Shown: positions 21,937 to 33,125, counted from the first letter of the stretch. The stretch: 64,000 bases of DNA from Zygnema cylindricum (GCA_037447655.1 JBBHKE010003435.1:12616-76615); one strand, 5' to 3'. Numbers and translations are program-made. Notes: a model not told the origin generated them from the letters alone.

Positions 21937-21944
21937 CAAACATG

Positions 21945-22198
21945 TACGTTTCCGTACTTTCGTACTTATGTTCTTTCTTACTTCTGTACTATCCTACTTT
22001 CCTACTTTCATACTTCCGTACTTTCATACCTCAATACTTTTGTACTTTCACTCTTCCGTACTTTTGTACAGAAAGGTCAAAGATACTTTGTATCAGATCA
22101 CTTGTCGCATGGTAAAAACTAAAATGGTATCCCTGCTAAAATATTACCGTTGATATAGCGCATTCCACTCCGTCGAGACATGTTTCCACTAAATGAAT
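21945..22198. other. Spacer with TACTTTC/CGTAC words
   Basis: Short repeats of 'GTACTTTCCTAC' type at 21950-22070. No gene seen. Confidence 0.4.
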
Positions 22199-22277
22199 GC
22201 CAAATGATGAAATTAGCCTATTAGCCTATTAGCCTATTAGCCTATTAGCCTATTAGCCTATTAGCCTATTAGCCTAT
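22199..22277. repeat. 8-bp tandem repeat ATTAGCCT
   Basis: About nine to ten nearly perfect head-to-tail units. Confidence 0.9.
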
Positions 22278-22439
22278 TTTATGAATCCTTCTTGTGACTT
22301 TCCTCTGACCTTCTTGCCACTTTCTTAAGTTTCGTGTGACCTTCGTCGAGGGACCTTTTGTATACCTTCCCAGAATCTTCCGCGAGGGACCATCCTGGAA
22401 TTTCGAAAGGTGACCCTCCCTTTGTGACCTTCCTGTGTA

Positions 22440-23056
22440 TATGCAAAAATAGATGTATATGCAAAAATAGATGTACAGTAGAACCTCTCTAAAACAATAC
22501 TCTTGGGATCGAGGGTTGGTATCGAATTAGACAGGTTATTGAATTAAGCAGGGTCATAATTTACAAAGGCCCAACCTCAGGCCCCGGCACAGGTATTGAA
22601 TTATGGAGGTTATTGAATTAGGCAGTATTGTTTTAGAGAGGTTCTACTGTATCTGCAAAAATAGATGTATCTGCAAAAATAGATGTATCTGCAAAAATAG
22701 ATGTATCTGCAAAAATAGATGTATCTGCAAAAATAGATGTATCTGCAAAAATAGATGTATCTGCAAAAATAGATGTATCTGCAAAAATAGATGTATCTGC
22801 AAAAATAGATGTACCTGCAAAAATAGATGTACCTGCAAAAATAGATGTATTTGCAAAAATAGATGTACAGTATCTGCAAAAATAGATGTATTTGCAAAAA
22901 TAGATGTATCTGCAAAAATAGATGTATCTGCAAAAATAGATGTATCTGCTAAAATAGATGTATCTGCTAAAATAGATGTATCTGCTAAAATAGATGTATC
23001 TGCTAAAATAGATGTATCTGCAAAAATAGATGTATCTGCAAAAATAGATGTATCTC
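22440..23056. repeat. 18-bp minisatellite interrupted by a MITE
   Basis: Unit TGTATCTGCAAAAATAGA, about 25 copies, with a late block using CTAAAA. On the minus strand each unit reads TCTATTTTTGCAGATACA, a strong splice-acceptor look-alike. The first two units lie left of the MITE at 22476 and the rest to its right. The array ends about 20 bp from a tRNA-Ile. Confidence 0.9.
22476..22649. mobile_element. Emigrant/pogo-type MITE (174 bp)
   Basis: 26-bp perfect inverted ends starting CAGTAGAACCTCTCTAAAAC. TA duplication at 22474-22475 and 22650-22651. End sequence and the TTATTGAATTA-type interior resemble the plant Emigrant family of pogo-like Tc1/mariner MITEs. No coding capacity. Confidence 0.85.
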
Positions 23057-23075
23057 TTAAAAGTTTTAGCGATTA

Positions 23076-23149
23076 CGGCCTGTACAGGGATCGAACCTGT
23101 GACCTTGGCGTTATTAGCACCACGCTCTAACCAGCTGAGCTAACAGGCC
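23076..23149 (-). tRNA. tRNA-Ile (anticodon AAT), second copy
   Basis: The 73-nt body is identical to the copy at 5780-5853, with all stems paired. The discriminator position reads G instead of A because the flank differs, which could weaken charging. A TTTT run lies about 12 bases downstream on the minus strand. Confidence 0.9.
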
Positions 23150-24740
23150 AGATGAAAAAGAAAAAATTCATATTTACTATATTATTATGTGTTATACATT
23201 ATTTTACAAGTGGCAAATAGAAACATGGAGTTCAAACTCTAATATCATAAAGTGGTAATTTCTGAAAGGTACATGGGCTCATGACGTTGCCGTACAGTGT
23301 TGTACTGTACGGTACGCCCTAAAGTCAAGCCGTCAAGCGGCCCTCCTAGAAGATAGGACGTGCTAGGAGCACATCGCGCACGCAAGATCTTACAGAATCA
23401 TGCATCAATCATGTGAAAACACGTGGCCAATATTCTTTTTGAAACACGTAATCTTCTTTTTGAGTCAAGTCATATGCACAGCGTTCGAATCACAGTTAAA
23501 ACAGTTAGAATTCCCTCGTTTAAGAACAGAAATTCCGCACCTTAACACTTGCGCGGTTGTGCCCATCCAGCTTTGATGTTACATGTGACATATTCAGTTA
23601 GTGACAAGACGAAGCAGCATAAAAACCGCTAAAACAGGTAAAAACTGATAAAATCGGCTAGATACGAATTATTATGATAGAACATCGTAGCAAAAGTCAA
23701 CCAATTAAAAGCCTCAGTGCAAATACTCAAAGTACTGTAGTCGAAATGTCACCTTATCCACTTAGATATCCGATCCTCCAAGAATTTTTTTTCCGTATTT
23801 TGTCTCTGCCTTGCTGGCGGAAACGCTATCCGTCCGATCCCATCCTTTTATGCCACGTAGGATTTTTCCAAATCCATTAGGGAATTTAACTTCCGCAGTT
23901 CCGTAAATATTTTTCCAGTAGCGTTGCACATATACTGTGCGACAGCGAGAAGCGAAGAACTTTATTTTTCCCACTTTTTTTTCGTTTTCTATGTAGTCAG
24001 TTCAAGCGTATCGAGAGAATATCGTTATATTATTTATTTAATTTTTTTTAGTGTTGGTATCTGACAATACTAGGTAACTTTTCCGCGAATACAAGATTTC
24101 GCGTATTTTAATACAAAAATTACAGCTATATCGTACGAATGACATCATGGTACAGCACTTTTATGACGAAACTGTACGGTTTACAGCTATAGCTGTGTAT
24201 AGTCTCCTGTAATTGTTTCAAAATTTATGTGAAAAAATAAAATATAAAATAAACGTTTAAAATTCCGTGCCTCATGCAGACACATTCCGCACTATTTGAA
24301 TTCCGTGCGTACTATTGAAACAAAATTAGTACTGTAGTACTTTACCGGAACTCTGAAAGTCAACCTTTTTATGAATCAGTACACATTCAATAAATCACAG
24401 TGTCTTCTATTTTTTTTGCAATGTACGTAATCTATTTTTACAATTACGCTACGCTCAACTGTGACAAAGATACAGTTCAGTAAAAAGTGAACCAACGCAG
24501 TCACAGCTCCACTGGAAAGTGTTCCAAATATCCTCTTACTGCTCAGCTAATATCTCTCCCTCTCTCTCCCTCTCTCTCCCTCTCTTCACCTCTCTCCCTC
24601 TGTCTCCTCCTCGCTCCCCCTCCCTCTACACCCGGGCATCTTCTAATCTCCTTTTGCACTTCTATCACCCCCTCTCTCCCTCTCTCCCTCTCTTTAAACC
24701 CTATTTCCTCCCACCTTTTCTCTCTCTCTCCGGGTCAGCG
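23150..24740. other. Spacer upstream of the FLU-like gene
   Basis: No supported gene. It ends in a CT-rich stretch (24550-24740) that could be a 5' UTR or promoter of the FLU-like gene. Confidence 0.5.
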
Positions 24741-24743
24741 GGG

Positions 24744-27700
24744 ATGTCTACTTCCCTATTGGTCCACGTGGCAGCTTCCAGTAGCTGCCACGTGTGCAGA
24801 GCTGCCACGTGGCAGGATGCGAAGGAATCAAGGGGGAGAGGGAGAGGGAGAGGGAGGAGCAGCCTCGGGTTACTTGATATATCCAGGGGGAGAATGGAAG
24901 CAATGGCCTTGGGGGGTGGAGGGAGAGGGAGAGTGACGATGGCGGAGGAGTCGGAAAGGAGGGAGAGGAAGGTAAGGAGGGAGGGGGTGGGAGAGGGAGA
25001 GAGGGAAGAGGTAGAGGGAGGGGGGAAGAAGGGAGGAGGGGGAGGGAAGGGAAGGAAGGCACAGGCGAAAGTAAAAGGGAAAGAGAGGAGTTTTTTTTTT
25101 TTTTCTTTTTTTTTTGCTTTTATAAATTTGAGTTGTTGTTTATTTATCTATTTTTTTATTATTATTTTTTTTTATCCATTTTATCTTTTTTACCAATTAT
25201 CTTTTTGACCCCATTTTGTTATCCCTTTTTTTTTCTACTGTCCCTCCCTCCCCCCCTCCCATGCCATCGAAATTCTTAAAACCCATAACTCTCACACCAT
25301 CTCCTCTCTCTCTCTCCCACTCTCTCCCCTCCCTCCTCCCTCCTCCCTCCTCCCTCCTCCCTCCTCCCTCCTCCCTCCTCCCTCCTCCCTCCTCCCTCCT
25401 CCCTCCTCCCTCCTCCCTCCTCCCTCCTCCCCTCCTCCCTCCTCCCTCCTCCCTCCTCCCTCCTCCCTCCTCCCTCCTCCCTCCTCCCTCCTCCCTCCTC
25501 CCTCCTCCTCCCTCCCTCCTCCTCCCTCCCCCCTCCCCCCTCCCCACTCTAGTTTTTGCCATTTTTTGTCTTCAGTATACTCCTGGAAATCCGGTCAATT
25601 TTATACATATTTCTATTTATTTATTTATTAATATTTATTAATTTATTAATATTTTATTATTTATTTATATTTATTAATTCCTATCAGTCACCATTTCATA
25701 TCCAGTTTTTTCCTTTTTTTCTGCCTTCAGAATATCTCCGGAAAAATCTGAAAAATTTAAAAGAAATGGGAAACTTCAAAAAATTCAAAAAAATCGGAAA
25801 AAAAATAAAAAAAATAAAAATCCTAAAAAAATAAAAATCGGAAAAATTCAAAAAAAACTGCAAATTCAAAAGTAAAATTCAGAAAATCCGGCCATTCTGC
25901 GCTCTTATTCGTCAGTTCGCTCACATTTGTCTCCCTCTCTCTCTCTCCCTCTCTCTTCTCCCTCTCTCTCTCTTTTTCCAACCCTTTTCATTCCCTTCCG
26001 TTTCCCTCTCCCGCCTCCCTCTCTCTCTCCCTTTCCATCCCTTTTTGTTCCTCTCCCTCTCCCTCTCCCTTCCCCCTCTCCCTCTCTCTCTCCTTTTCCA
26101 TCCCTTTTTATTCTACTCCCTCTCCCTCCCCCTCGCCCTTTCAAACCCTTTTCATTCCTCTCCGCCTCCCTCTCTCTCTCCCTTTCCATCCCTTTTCATT
26201 CCTCGCCTTCTCCCTCTCTCTTCTCCCTCTCCATCTTCTTTTCCAACCCTTTTCATTCCTCCCCGTCTCCCTTTCCGGCTTCCCCTCTCTCCCCCTTCCA
26301 TCCCTTTTCGTTCCTCTCCCTCTCCCTCTCTCTTCCCCCTCTCTCTCTCTCTCTGCTTTTCCACCCCTTTTTATCCTTCTCCCTCTCCCTCTCTCTTTCT
26401 CCTTTTCCATCCCTTTTCGTCCCTCTTCCACTCGCTCTTCCTCGCCCTCTCTCTCCCACTTCTTCTCCCTGTCTGATAAATCCGAATAATAAAAAAACCA
26501 AAAAAATTGTAAAATTTGAAAAATTCATAAAATCCAAAAAATCCAAAAATATCGGTTTTTTTTTTTTTTTTAATAAGAATAAAAAAATGGGAAAACTTGC
26601 ATTAGTTCGCTTGTGACAATTGTCACATCCGTGCCCCCTTTTTTTTCCCCTTTTTTTCCCCCTTTTTCTCCCTGTTTTTTTTTTTCCCTTTTTTTTTCCC
26701 CCTTTTTTCTCCCCGTTTTTTTTTTCCTTTTTTTTTTTTTCTTCTTTTTCAGAACATTGCCAAAATCGATCGACTCGAAAAATCCGAAAAATTCGACGAA
26801 AAATTCGACAAATTCGGTCGTTCAGCGATGCTATTCGTCGGTTCGATTGTGACATTTGTCGCGTCCTCGGGATTCGCGGAACGGAGTTTGGCGATTGCCG
26901 AAGATATAAGTTGCAAGGAGGAGTTTGGGGGGGCCGACCCAAATACCGTTTTTATTATCGCCTGTGTCGCCGAGTTTCTCGCTCTTACCGGAGCTGCCGT
27001 GGGAGGTGAGAATAGTGTGGTTTTTAAGGGTTTAAATTTGTATTTTTTGAGGGTTAAATTGTGGCTACAATTGGGGAGAAGTCGGGTACAATTGGGGTTA
27101 AAGTTTGGTTAAAATTGGGTACAATTGGGGTTTGATTTGGGGGTTGAAAAACCGTTTTTATCATTGCTTGTATCGTCGAATTTCTTGTAGTGGGAGGTGA
27201 GGAGTTTTATCGTTTTAGGGTTAGAATGGGGTCAAAATGGGGTTAAGTTTTTTTATTGTTTAAGTTATATTTGGGTCATTATAGCTTTAACAAAATATTT
27301 TCAAAATAGAGTATTAGTGAATTCCAAAAGTAAACTGTTAAAATTGAACATATCTCTCTTTTTTAATTCTTTGAAAAGTGTAAAATTTGAACTCTTAAAT
27401 GCCAGAAGCAGTTGTCCCTAGGAGAATTAGGAGAAAATTTCAATTTGTGTCTTTATAAAAAACCCGTCGACTCTCAAACCCTAAGAAAACCCTAGAAAAC
27501 CATGGAAAACCCCTTAAAATATTGTAAGAATGGCTCTTTATCAAAAAAAATGCGAACTTGCATTCATTTTTTTTAAATGTATAAGACATTAGAAATCATA
27601 AAATTTGGGCGTTCCTCCCCACAAAAAACAAACAGTAAAAAAAAAGGTTATTGCACTGACAAAAAAATAAAAACCTAATCGGGGGGAAATGTTTGAAAGC

Positions 27701-29451
27701 CTTTCGGAAAACCTTTTGTAAAACCTTTCCAAAAACCGTTGCGAAAACCCTTTCCGAAAGCCTTTAAGAAAACCTTTCCGAAAAGCTTTCTTAACCTTCC
27801 TTAAAACCGCTCGGAAACCAAAACCTTTCAAAATAAACCTTTTTTTGCAGGCATTTTAGCTCGGCAACGAAAACAAGAATTAGAGGTGACCAATTCCCAA
27901 TTGAGACAAATAAATACAAGTTTGAGGAATGAAAAAAACAAAAGAAAAAAACCGTGCACCGACAAAACTAACAAAAACTTCTGGGGGAAAAACATTTGAA
28001 AGCCTTTCGAAAAACCTTTTGTAAAACCTTTTGAAAAACCTTTCCGAAAACCTTTGTTAACCTTTCTTGAAACATTTCGGAAACCAAAGCCTTCCAAAAA
28101 AAACCTTTCTTTGCAGGCATTTTAGCTCGACAACGAAAACAAGAATTAGAAGTTATCAATTCCCAATTGAGACAAATCAATATAAGTTTGAGAAAACAAG
28201 CGAGAGTCGAAAGTTACGCCCCGACTTTGACTTATGCTCCTGTCGGAGCGGCTACTGTCACGGCGAGAGCCAGTGGGACGGCAACAGCTGTCAGAGAGTC
28301 GCCGGAAGTTTCCGAATCTTCTTCTTCGGTTTCGAGGGAAAAAGACGAAGCCATTCGATTGTTGAAAGCCGGGAAAAGGTGTTTGAGAGAACAGAATCCT
28401 CAAGAAGCGACATTGCAGTTCGAGGCTGCGTTGAAATTAGCAAAAAAGTTGGGAGATAAAGTGGAAGAAAAGAAGGCGGCGAGAGGATTAGGTGAGAGAC
28501 TCTCTTCTTCTTCTTATTTTTGTTCTTCTTCTTTCTCTTCTTCTTCTTCTTCTTTTTCTTCTACTTCTTCTTTTTTGTTGTTTTGATTTTTTTTTTTTTT
28601 CGTTTTTCGACCGTGAATCGGTATTGGCGTTAATGACACTAATTCGGTGCCGATTATTTTTTTCGGCCCCTCATAAAATAGTGTTAACAATTATTAATTG
28701 TTCTTTTTCTTTATGTATCGACTGAAATTCTTGCTACATATTTTTCAATGCTTTTCTTCTTTTCCTTTGGTTTTTCTTCCTTTGTATCCTTTATTGTCGG
28801 TTGCTTTACGATTCTCTTGTTGTGTTTTTACTTGTTAATTTCATTTCTTCGTCTTTTACTTTGTCCTCCACAATTTGGGTGATGGTTTCTTCTTTTTTTG
28901 ACTCTGTTTTGTATGTATATTGGGAAAAGAATTCCATTTCTTTGAAAAACATCCTGCAGTTTCTTTTTCCAGCCTGGATCCAAATACAGCTCTTTTTCTC
29001 TTTTTCTTTATTTACTATTTTTTTTTTTTAACTGTAGCTCTTCTTTAGTTTCCGTCTCTTTTTTTGTTTCTTACATTAATGTTCCTTTCGTTTTTCTTTC
29101 CTTCACTAAACTGATGTTGCAAACTCTGTTTTTTCTTTCTCTTTCTCCTTCTCTTTTTGTTTCTCTTTCTCTTTCTCTTTTTGTTTCTCTTTCTCTTTTC
29201 GTTTCTCACACAAACAACGACAAAAAGGCGCTTCGTATCAACGCCAAAAACTGTACAAAGAGGCGATAAAGTATCATCAAATGGTGTTAGAAGTTTCGAA
29301 AGTATCGGGAGAATCCTCGGGCGATACCGAAGCCTTTGGAGCCATCGCTGATTGTTATACGGAGCTCGGAGATCTCGAATGTGCTGCGAAATATTACGAC
29401 CGATACATTAGTCGACTCAATCACGCTAACGAACTCGACAATCAGGAGTGA
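24744..29451 (+). CDS. FLU: FLU-like TPR protein, regulator of tetrapyrrole synthesis
   Basis: In Arabidopsis FLU is a plastid membrane protein that binds glutamyl-tRNA reductase through TPRs and represses 5-aminolevulinate synthesis in the dark. Exons: 24744-25070 (putative), 26753-27005, 28117-28491, 29228-29451; phases agree throughout. Exon 2 encodes 'NTVFIIACVAEFLALTGAAV', a membrane segment, followed by GG. Exon 3 continues ILARQRKQ, 'NSQLRQINISLRKQARVESY' and 'APTLTYAPVGA', which match FLU closely, then the TPR region starting REKDEAIRLLKAGK. Exon 4 has 'EAIKYHQMVLEVSKVSGESS' and 'GAIADCYTELGDLECAAKYY' and stops at 29449. Exon 1 is the weak point: 109 residues, Ser/Arg/Gly-rich, plausible as a transit peptide, in phase 0 with exon 2, but partly GA-repeat encoded. 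Introns 1 and 3 are extreme pyrimidine-rich sequence. Confidence 0.85.
24765..24811. promoter_or_regulatory. Three CACGTG (G-box) motifs in a hairpin-forming stretch
   Basis: CACGTG at 24765, 24789 and 24806. The first two form a 12-bp perfect inverted repeat, CACGTGGCAGCT/AGCTGCCACGTG, with a 6-base loop. G-boxes bind bHLH and bZIP factors including light-signalling ones. They lie just inside the putative first exon, so they may be coding coincidence. Confidence 0.4.
25318..25545. repeat. Heptanucleotide CTCCCTC array, FLU intron 1
   Basis: About 28 near-perfect 7-bp units, with one interruption near 25430. The minus strand is a series of GGG runs able to form G-quadruplexes. Confidence 0.9.
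25556..26640 (+). pseudogene. Three decayed copies of the start of FLU exon 2, in intron 1
   Basis: Copies at about 25556-25610, 25732-25945 and 26470-26640 keep pieces of the real boundary (TTTTCAG, CGAAAAATCCGAAAAATTC, GCTATTCGTCGGTTCG, GTGACATTTGTC). For example, the second has GCCTTCAG and later GCTCTTATTCGTCAGTTCGC and CACATTTGTC. Between them lies a CT-rich minisatellite (25930-26470) whose unit of about 55-60 bp repeats 'CCATCCCTTTTCATTC'. Confidence 0.65.
27585..28116 (+). repeat. Tandem duplication of intron 2 end plus start of FLU exon 3
   Basis: 27585-27850 and 27851-28116 are the same segment at 266-bp spacing. Each ends in a TTTGCAG acceptor. The first acceptor is followed by a near-identical copy of the first roughly 85 bases of exon 3. 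Used in phase, the first copy reads the ILARQRKQ and NSQLRQINTSLR segment and stops at 27997-27999. Confidence 0.85.
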
Positions 29452-31366
29452 TTTTTACGGTTTATAAACAAAAAAGAAAAAAAGAAAAAAGTAGAAAGAG
29501 AAAAAAAAGAAAAAAACAAAAAAACAAAAAGGCGAAAAAAATATATGTTCTATGTCGACAGTTCCGTTGCTGTGGAAACTCTGTCAGTTTGGAGTTACGA
29601 TGAGGGTTACATTCTTTTTCCTACCCTTTTTCTGTTTTCCTCCTCTTCTTTTGTCCTCCTCGTTCTTTTTTTTTTCCCCTTTTTCTTTTTCCCCTTTTCT
29701 TTTTTTCTCCTCTTTCTTTTTTCCCTTTTTTCTTTTTCCCCGCTTTACTTTGTTTCCCCTTTTAGCTTTTCCCCTTCCCTTCTTTTTAAGATTAGTATAA
29801 GAAGTTTCTCTCAAACGGAAGAAACAGTTTTATGACATTTCCATGTAATGAAGGCGATTCTTTGAAATGTTCTATGTGGGAAAATTTTAATTTTTGTTCC
29901 GTTCTGATTTTCGGTTTCCGTTCGTTCCGTTTTCGAGGAAAATTAGTGACATGGATTGTCGGGGGAACTCTTCCGAGACAACTTCAGCGATAACCCTAAA
30001 AACATTATTCTAGTTTAAACGTTTTTATTGTTTTTTTAATGGTATGTAAAACCATGGTAGACTTTAGGTTTTGAGTTTTGGTTGTAGAGAGATATCTCCA
30101 TTTTTGTTGTATCACTATTTTTTGTTGTATTTTTTTCTTTTTTCTTTCTTATTTTTACATTTTCTTTTTTTATTTTTTCTTTTTTCTTTTCTTGTATTAC
30201 AATACTTGTTTCGGGATAACGAGGAATTAAAAACGTTTTTTTTACAGTGAAGAATATGTGGCAAATATAAGAGTAAGTTATAAATTTTTTTATTTTATTT
30301 TTTTACTTTTTTTACTTTTATAAAGCTTTCTTTCTTGTTTTCCTTTTTTATTCCCCTTCTTGTATCGAGATAGTTTACCCTCGCGTTTTTTAATTAAGCC
30401 TATTTTATACTATTTTCTGTTGAAATAAGTGTGGATATAATGTCATATTGCCGTGAATATTTAAGAATAAACCCTAAAGATTGTGTTATTTCGCTAATGG
30501 GAAGTCCGTTGCCGGAAAAGAATTAAGAATATTCAATATATATATTTATCAATTTTTAGTATACTCACAATGTTATCGTAGTCTAAAACTCTTTCTGAAG
30601 AGTCTGGTGGACAAAATTTTGCATCATAAAAAACATTTTTTGATATTTTTTGGTTTTTCTTAAATTTGTAAGAAGCAACAAACATTATTTTGTTAATCTT
30701 TGTTTCTCGTCGGTTTTCATAATTTTTTTGTTAAAATGGCCATATAAGAAAAAACGGTTTCTAGCTATTAAAAGCACAAAACAGTAATAAAAAAATGTGA
30801 TGTAATATATTGTAGTATATATTCAACAGGGAGAAATAGAGCTTAAAGAAATACTAAGCTTAGAGAGTGATTAATGATAGTCAAAGTTTGGCTATTTTTT
30901 AAGCTTAATGATGAAAAATAGTAGATTCATTTATTTTTTTGTTTTATTTTGTTTTATTTTGATTTATTTATTATTATTATTATTATTATTTTTTTGCTTT
31001 CTTTTTTGCCTTTTTTTGGTTTTTTTGTTTGGAGATGCTGTTGATTTTTAGCATCCCCTAGGTGCCAAGTCATATCTCAAGTCAACAACAAACACCAGGC
31101 AGTCTATGTTAATAGTACACGCAAAAGATACAAATGTGGACATGTTTCTCTTTTATTACATGTGATAAACCTTTTTTTAACACATTATACGAGTAACCAA
31201 GCGTTAAATAGGCGTTTTTAATGCGTTTTGTAATATATGTGTGTGTAAGTACTTATTATACAAGTATTGCCTATTGAATACTTTATATAGACTACCAAAG
31301 TTTCTGTAATTTCGCTACTATGTAAGCATTGTCTTCCTTCACCAAATTCCTCACAATGTGTCATAG
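29452..31366. other. AT-rich spacer after FLU
   Basis: Homopolymer-rich, with T-rich stretches at 29620-29790 and 30110-30330. No gene or repeat structure recognised. Confidence 0.5.
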
Positions 31367-31852
31367 TTGTTCACGGTGTTTAGTGCGAACGATTTAATCG
31401 CGACGAATTATACGTAACAAACGCATTGAACCTTTTGAAAAAATCGTAAAAATCGTTAATGAATTTTCGTCTGTACTGTTCCGTACGTGTAAACAAAAAT
31501 AAATTTCACATATACCGCAGTTTGTACATTTTTCGTACATTTTCCGTATCTTTTCCTAATAGTCCGTACATTTTTGGTACAATTCCGTACATTTCCGTAC
31601 ATTTCCGTAAAATTTCTGTTCAGTTTACCGGACAGAAAGTACTACGAAGTGCAGCGTAACTTTTCGTCAAATTCCGTACATTTACCGTACAAAACCGTAC
31701 AGCTATCGTAAAACACCGTACAGTTTCCGTAAATTAGCCGTTCAGTTTACCGGACAGAAAGTACATCGCGATTCTTTGCGATTTTTTCAAAAGTCACGAA
31801 TTATACGTTTCAATCGCAAAAAAGGAAAAAATCGCGCGATTTGAACAACAAG
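31367..31852. repeat. Repeat R2 with TTGTTCA ends, copy 1
   Basis: Begins TTGTTCACGGTGTTTAGTGC, ends CGCGATTTGAACAA. The interior is dense in CCGTAC words. Matches 53442-54122. The inverted ends suggest a small DNA transposon; no duplication established. Confidence 0.55.
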
Positions 31853-32116
31853 GCAATGTGTTAAGAATACTTGCCAATAGTAATTTTTAATAAAGTCTTT
31901 TTCGTAGTTGCCCTTGGATATCGATAAAATAAAATAAAAATTTCGACCTGGAAAGAATTCATAACGGATGATTGTATGATTGTATCGCCTGCGACATTCA
32001 CTAAATCGCGATATATCATGTTGGCGTTATTTAAAAAACAGCCGCCTGAATGCCTGATCCACATCGATATTCACAAAAAATGGAATTTTTAATGTTAAGC
32101 TTCAACCAACCGTCGG

Positions 32117-32741
32117 CATAGGTCGCAAACGGTCAACCGAAACCGTGACCGACCGTTAACCGACCGCCCGCGCCGGATCCGGAACGGATTCGGTTGCCAA
32201 ATTTTGGGGGTCGGGCGGTTACGGTCGGTTGATTCACCAGGAAAAAAAACGGTCGGTTACGGTCGGTCAACCAAAAAACCAAAAAAAATGAAAATTTTGT
32301 ACTGTCCCTATAATCCAACATTCTTGTACTTTGTACTCTTTGGCATCGTGGAAGTACGTGACATCATGATTAGCGTCGCAAATCTGACACGGTACTGTAG
32401 AAAGCTATTTATTTCGTAAATCAAAGGGAACGCGACAAAGCGTCGCAAATCTGACACGGTAGTACAATATTCATTTCGCAAATCTTAGGGAACGCGACAA
32501 ATCGTAATTATTGGCTTATTCCGTCGTACATTGATTTATTTTGTACTTTTTCGGTTACGGGCGGGCACGGTTAGTCGCGAAAAATCAAGATTCGGTTAAT
32601 TTTTTTTTTCGTAAACGACGGTCGGTTAACGGTTAACAATTTTGGAGCGTGACAAAACTCGGTCGGGCGTCGGTTACTCAGATTTTGAAAAAAAAAACGG
32701 TCGGTTTCGGGGATGGATTTTTTTGACTTTTGCGACCTCTG
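32117..32741. mobile_element. Relative of the hAT element 11249-12599, inverted
   Basis: Left end CATAGGTCGCAAA, right end TTTGCGACCTCTG. The interior shares GGTCGGTTAACGG, CCGGATCCGGAACGG and GTCGCAAATCTGACACGG with the other copy. Flanking 8-mers do not match, so either flank may be altered. Confidence 0.75.
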
Positions 32742-32916
32742 GTTTAGGGTTAATAAATGAATATCGCGATACATGTAAATATCGCTGTGGATCCGACGAC
32801 CGACGGACCTAAACTGTTGAATGCAGTCAGCCAGTCACAATGATGAATGAGATCCCTCTCTCGCGCTGAATCATTCCTGATTCCTCTCTACTTGGACCTT
32901 TTCTTCCCCCCCTTAC

Positions 32917-32971
<55 letters not shown>

Positions 32972-33125
32972 TCTTCTTCCCTCTCCTTCCCTCTCCTTTT
33001 CCCCTCTTTGCGTCTTCATGCTCTTCTCTTTCCCTCTCTTTTCCCTCTCTTTCTCTCTCTTGTTCCTCTTTTTCCCTTCGTTCTCTTTGGAAAAATACAA
33101 AAAATTGTACTTGAACACAACTGCC

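Noticed and set aside
22440-23056. CRISPR-like array
   Set aside because: Units are contiguous 18-mers without spacers, in a eukaryotic genome; it is a minisatellite.
22603-23130. 175-residue repetitive ORF (CKNRCI units)
   Set aside because: Translation of the 18-bp minisatellite running into a tRNA gene on the other strand.
23674-23974. ORFs of 68-70 residues on both strands
   Set aside because: No family resemblance, no splice context, overlapping on opposite strands.
25216-26616. Long Ser/Pro/Leu-rich ORFs on both strands
   Set aside because: Read through CT-rich arrays in all frames; they lie in FLU intron 1.
32847-33125. 93-residue N-terminal extension of F-box copy 1
   Set aside because: CT-microsatellite translation; the paralogue has no such extension and the ATG at 33126 has a good context.
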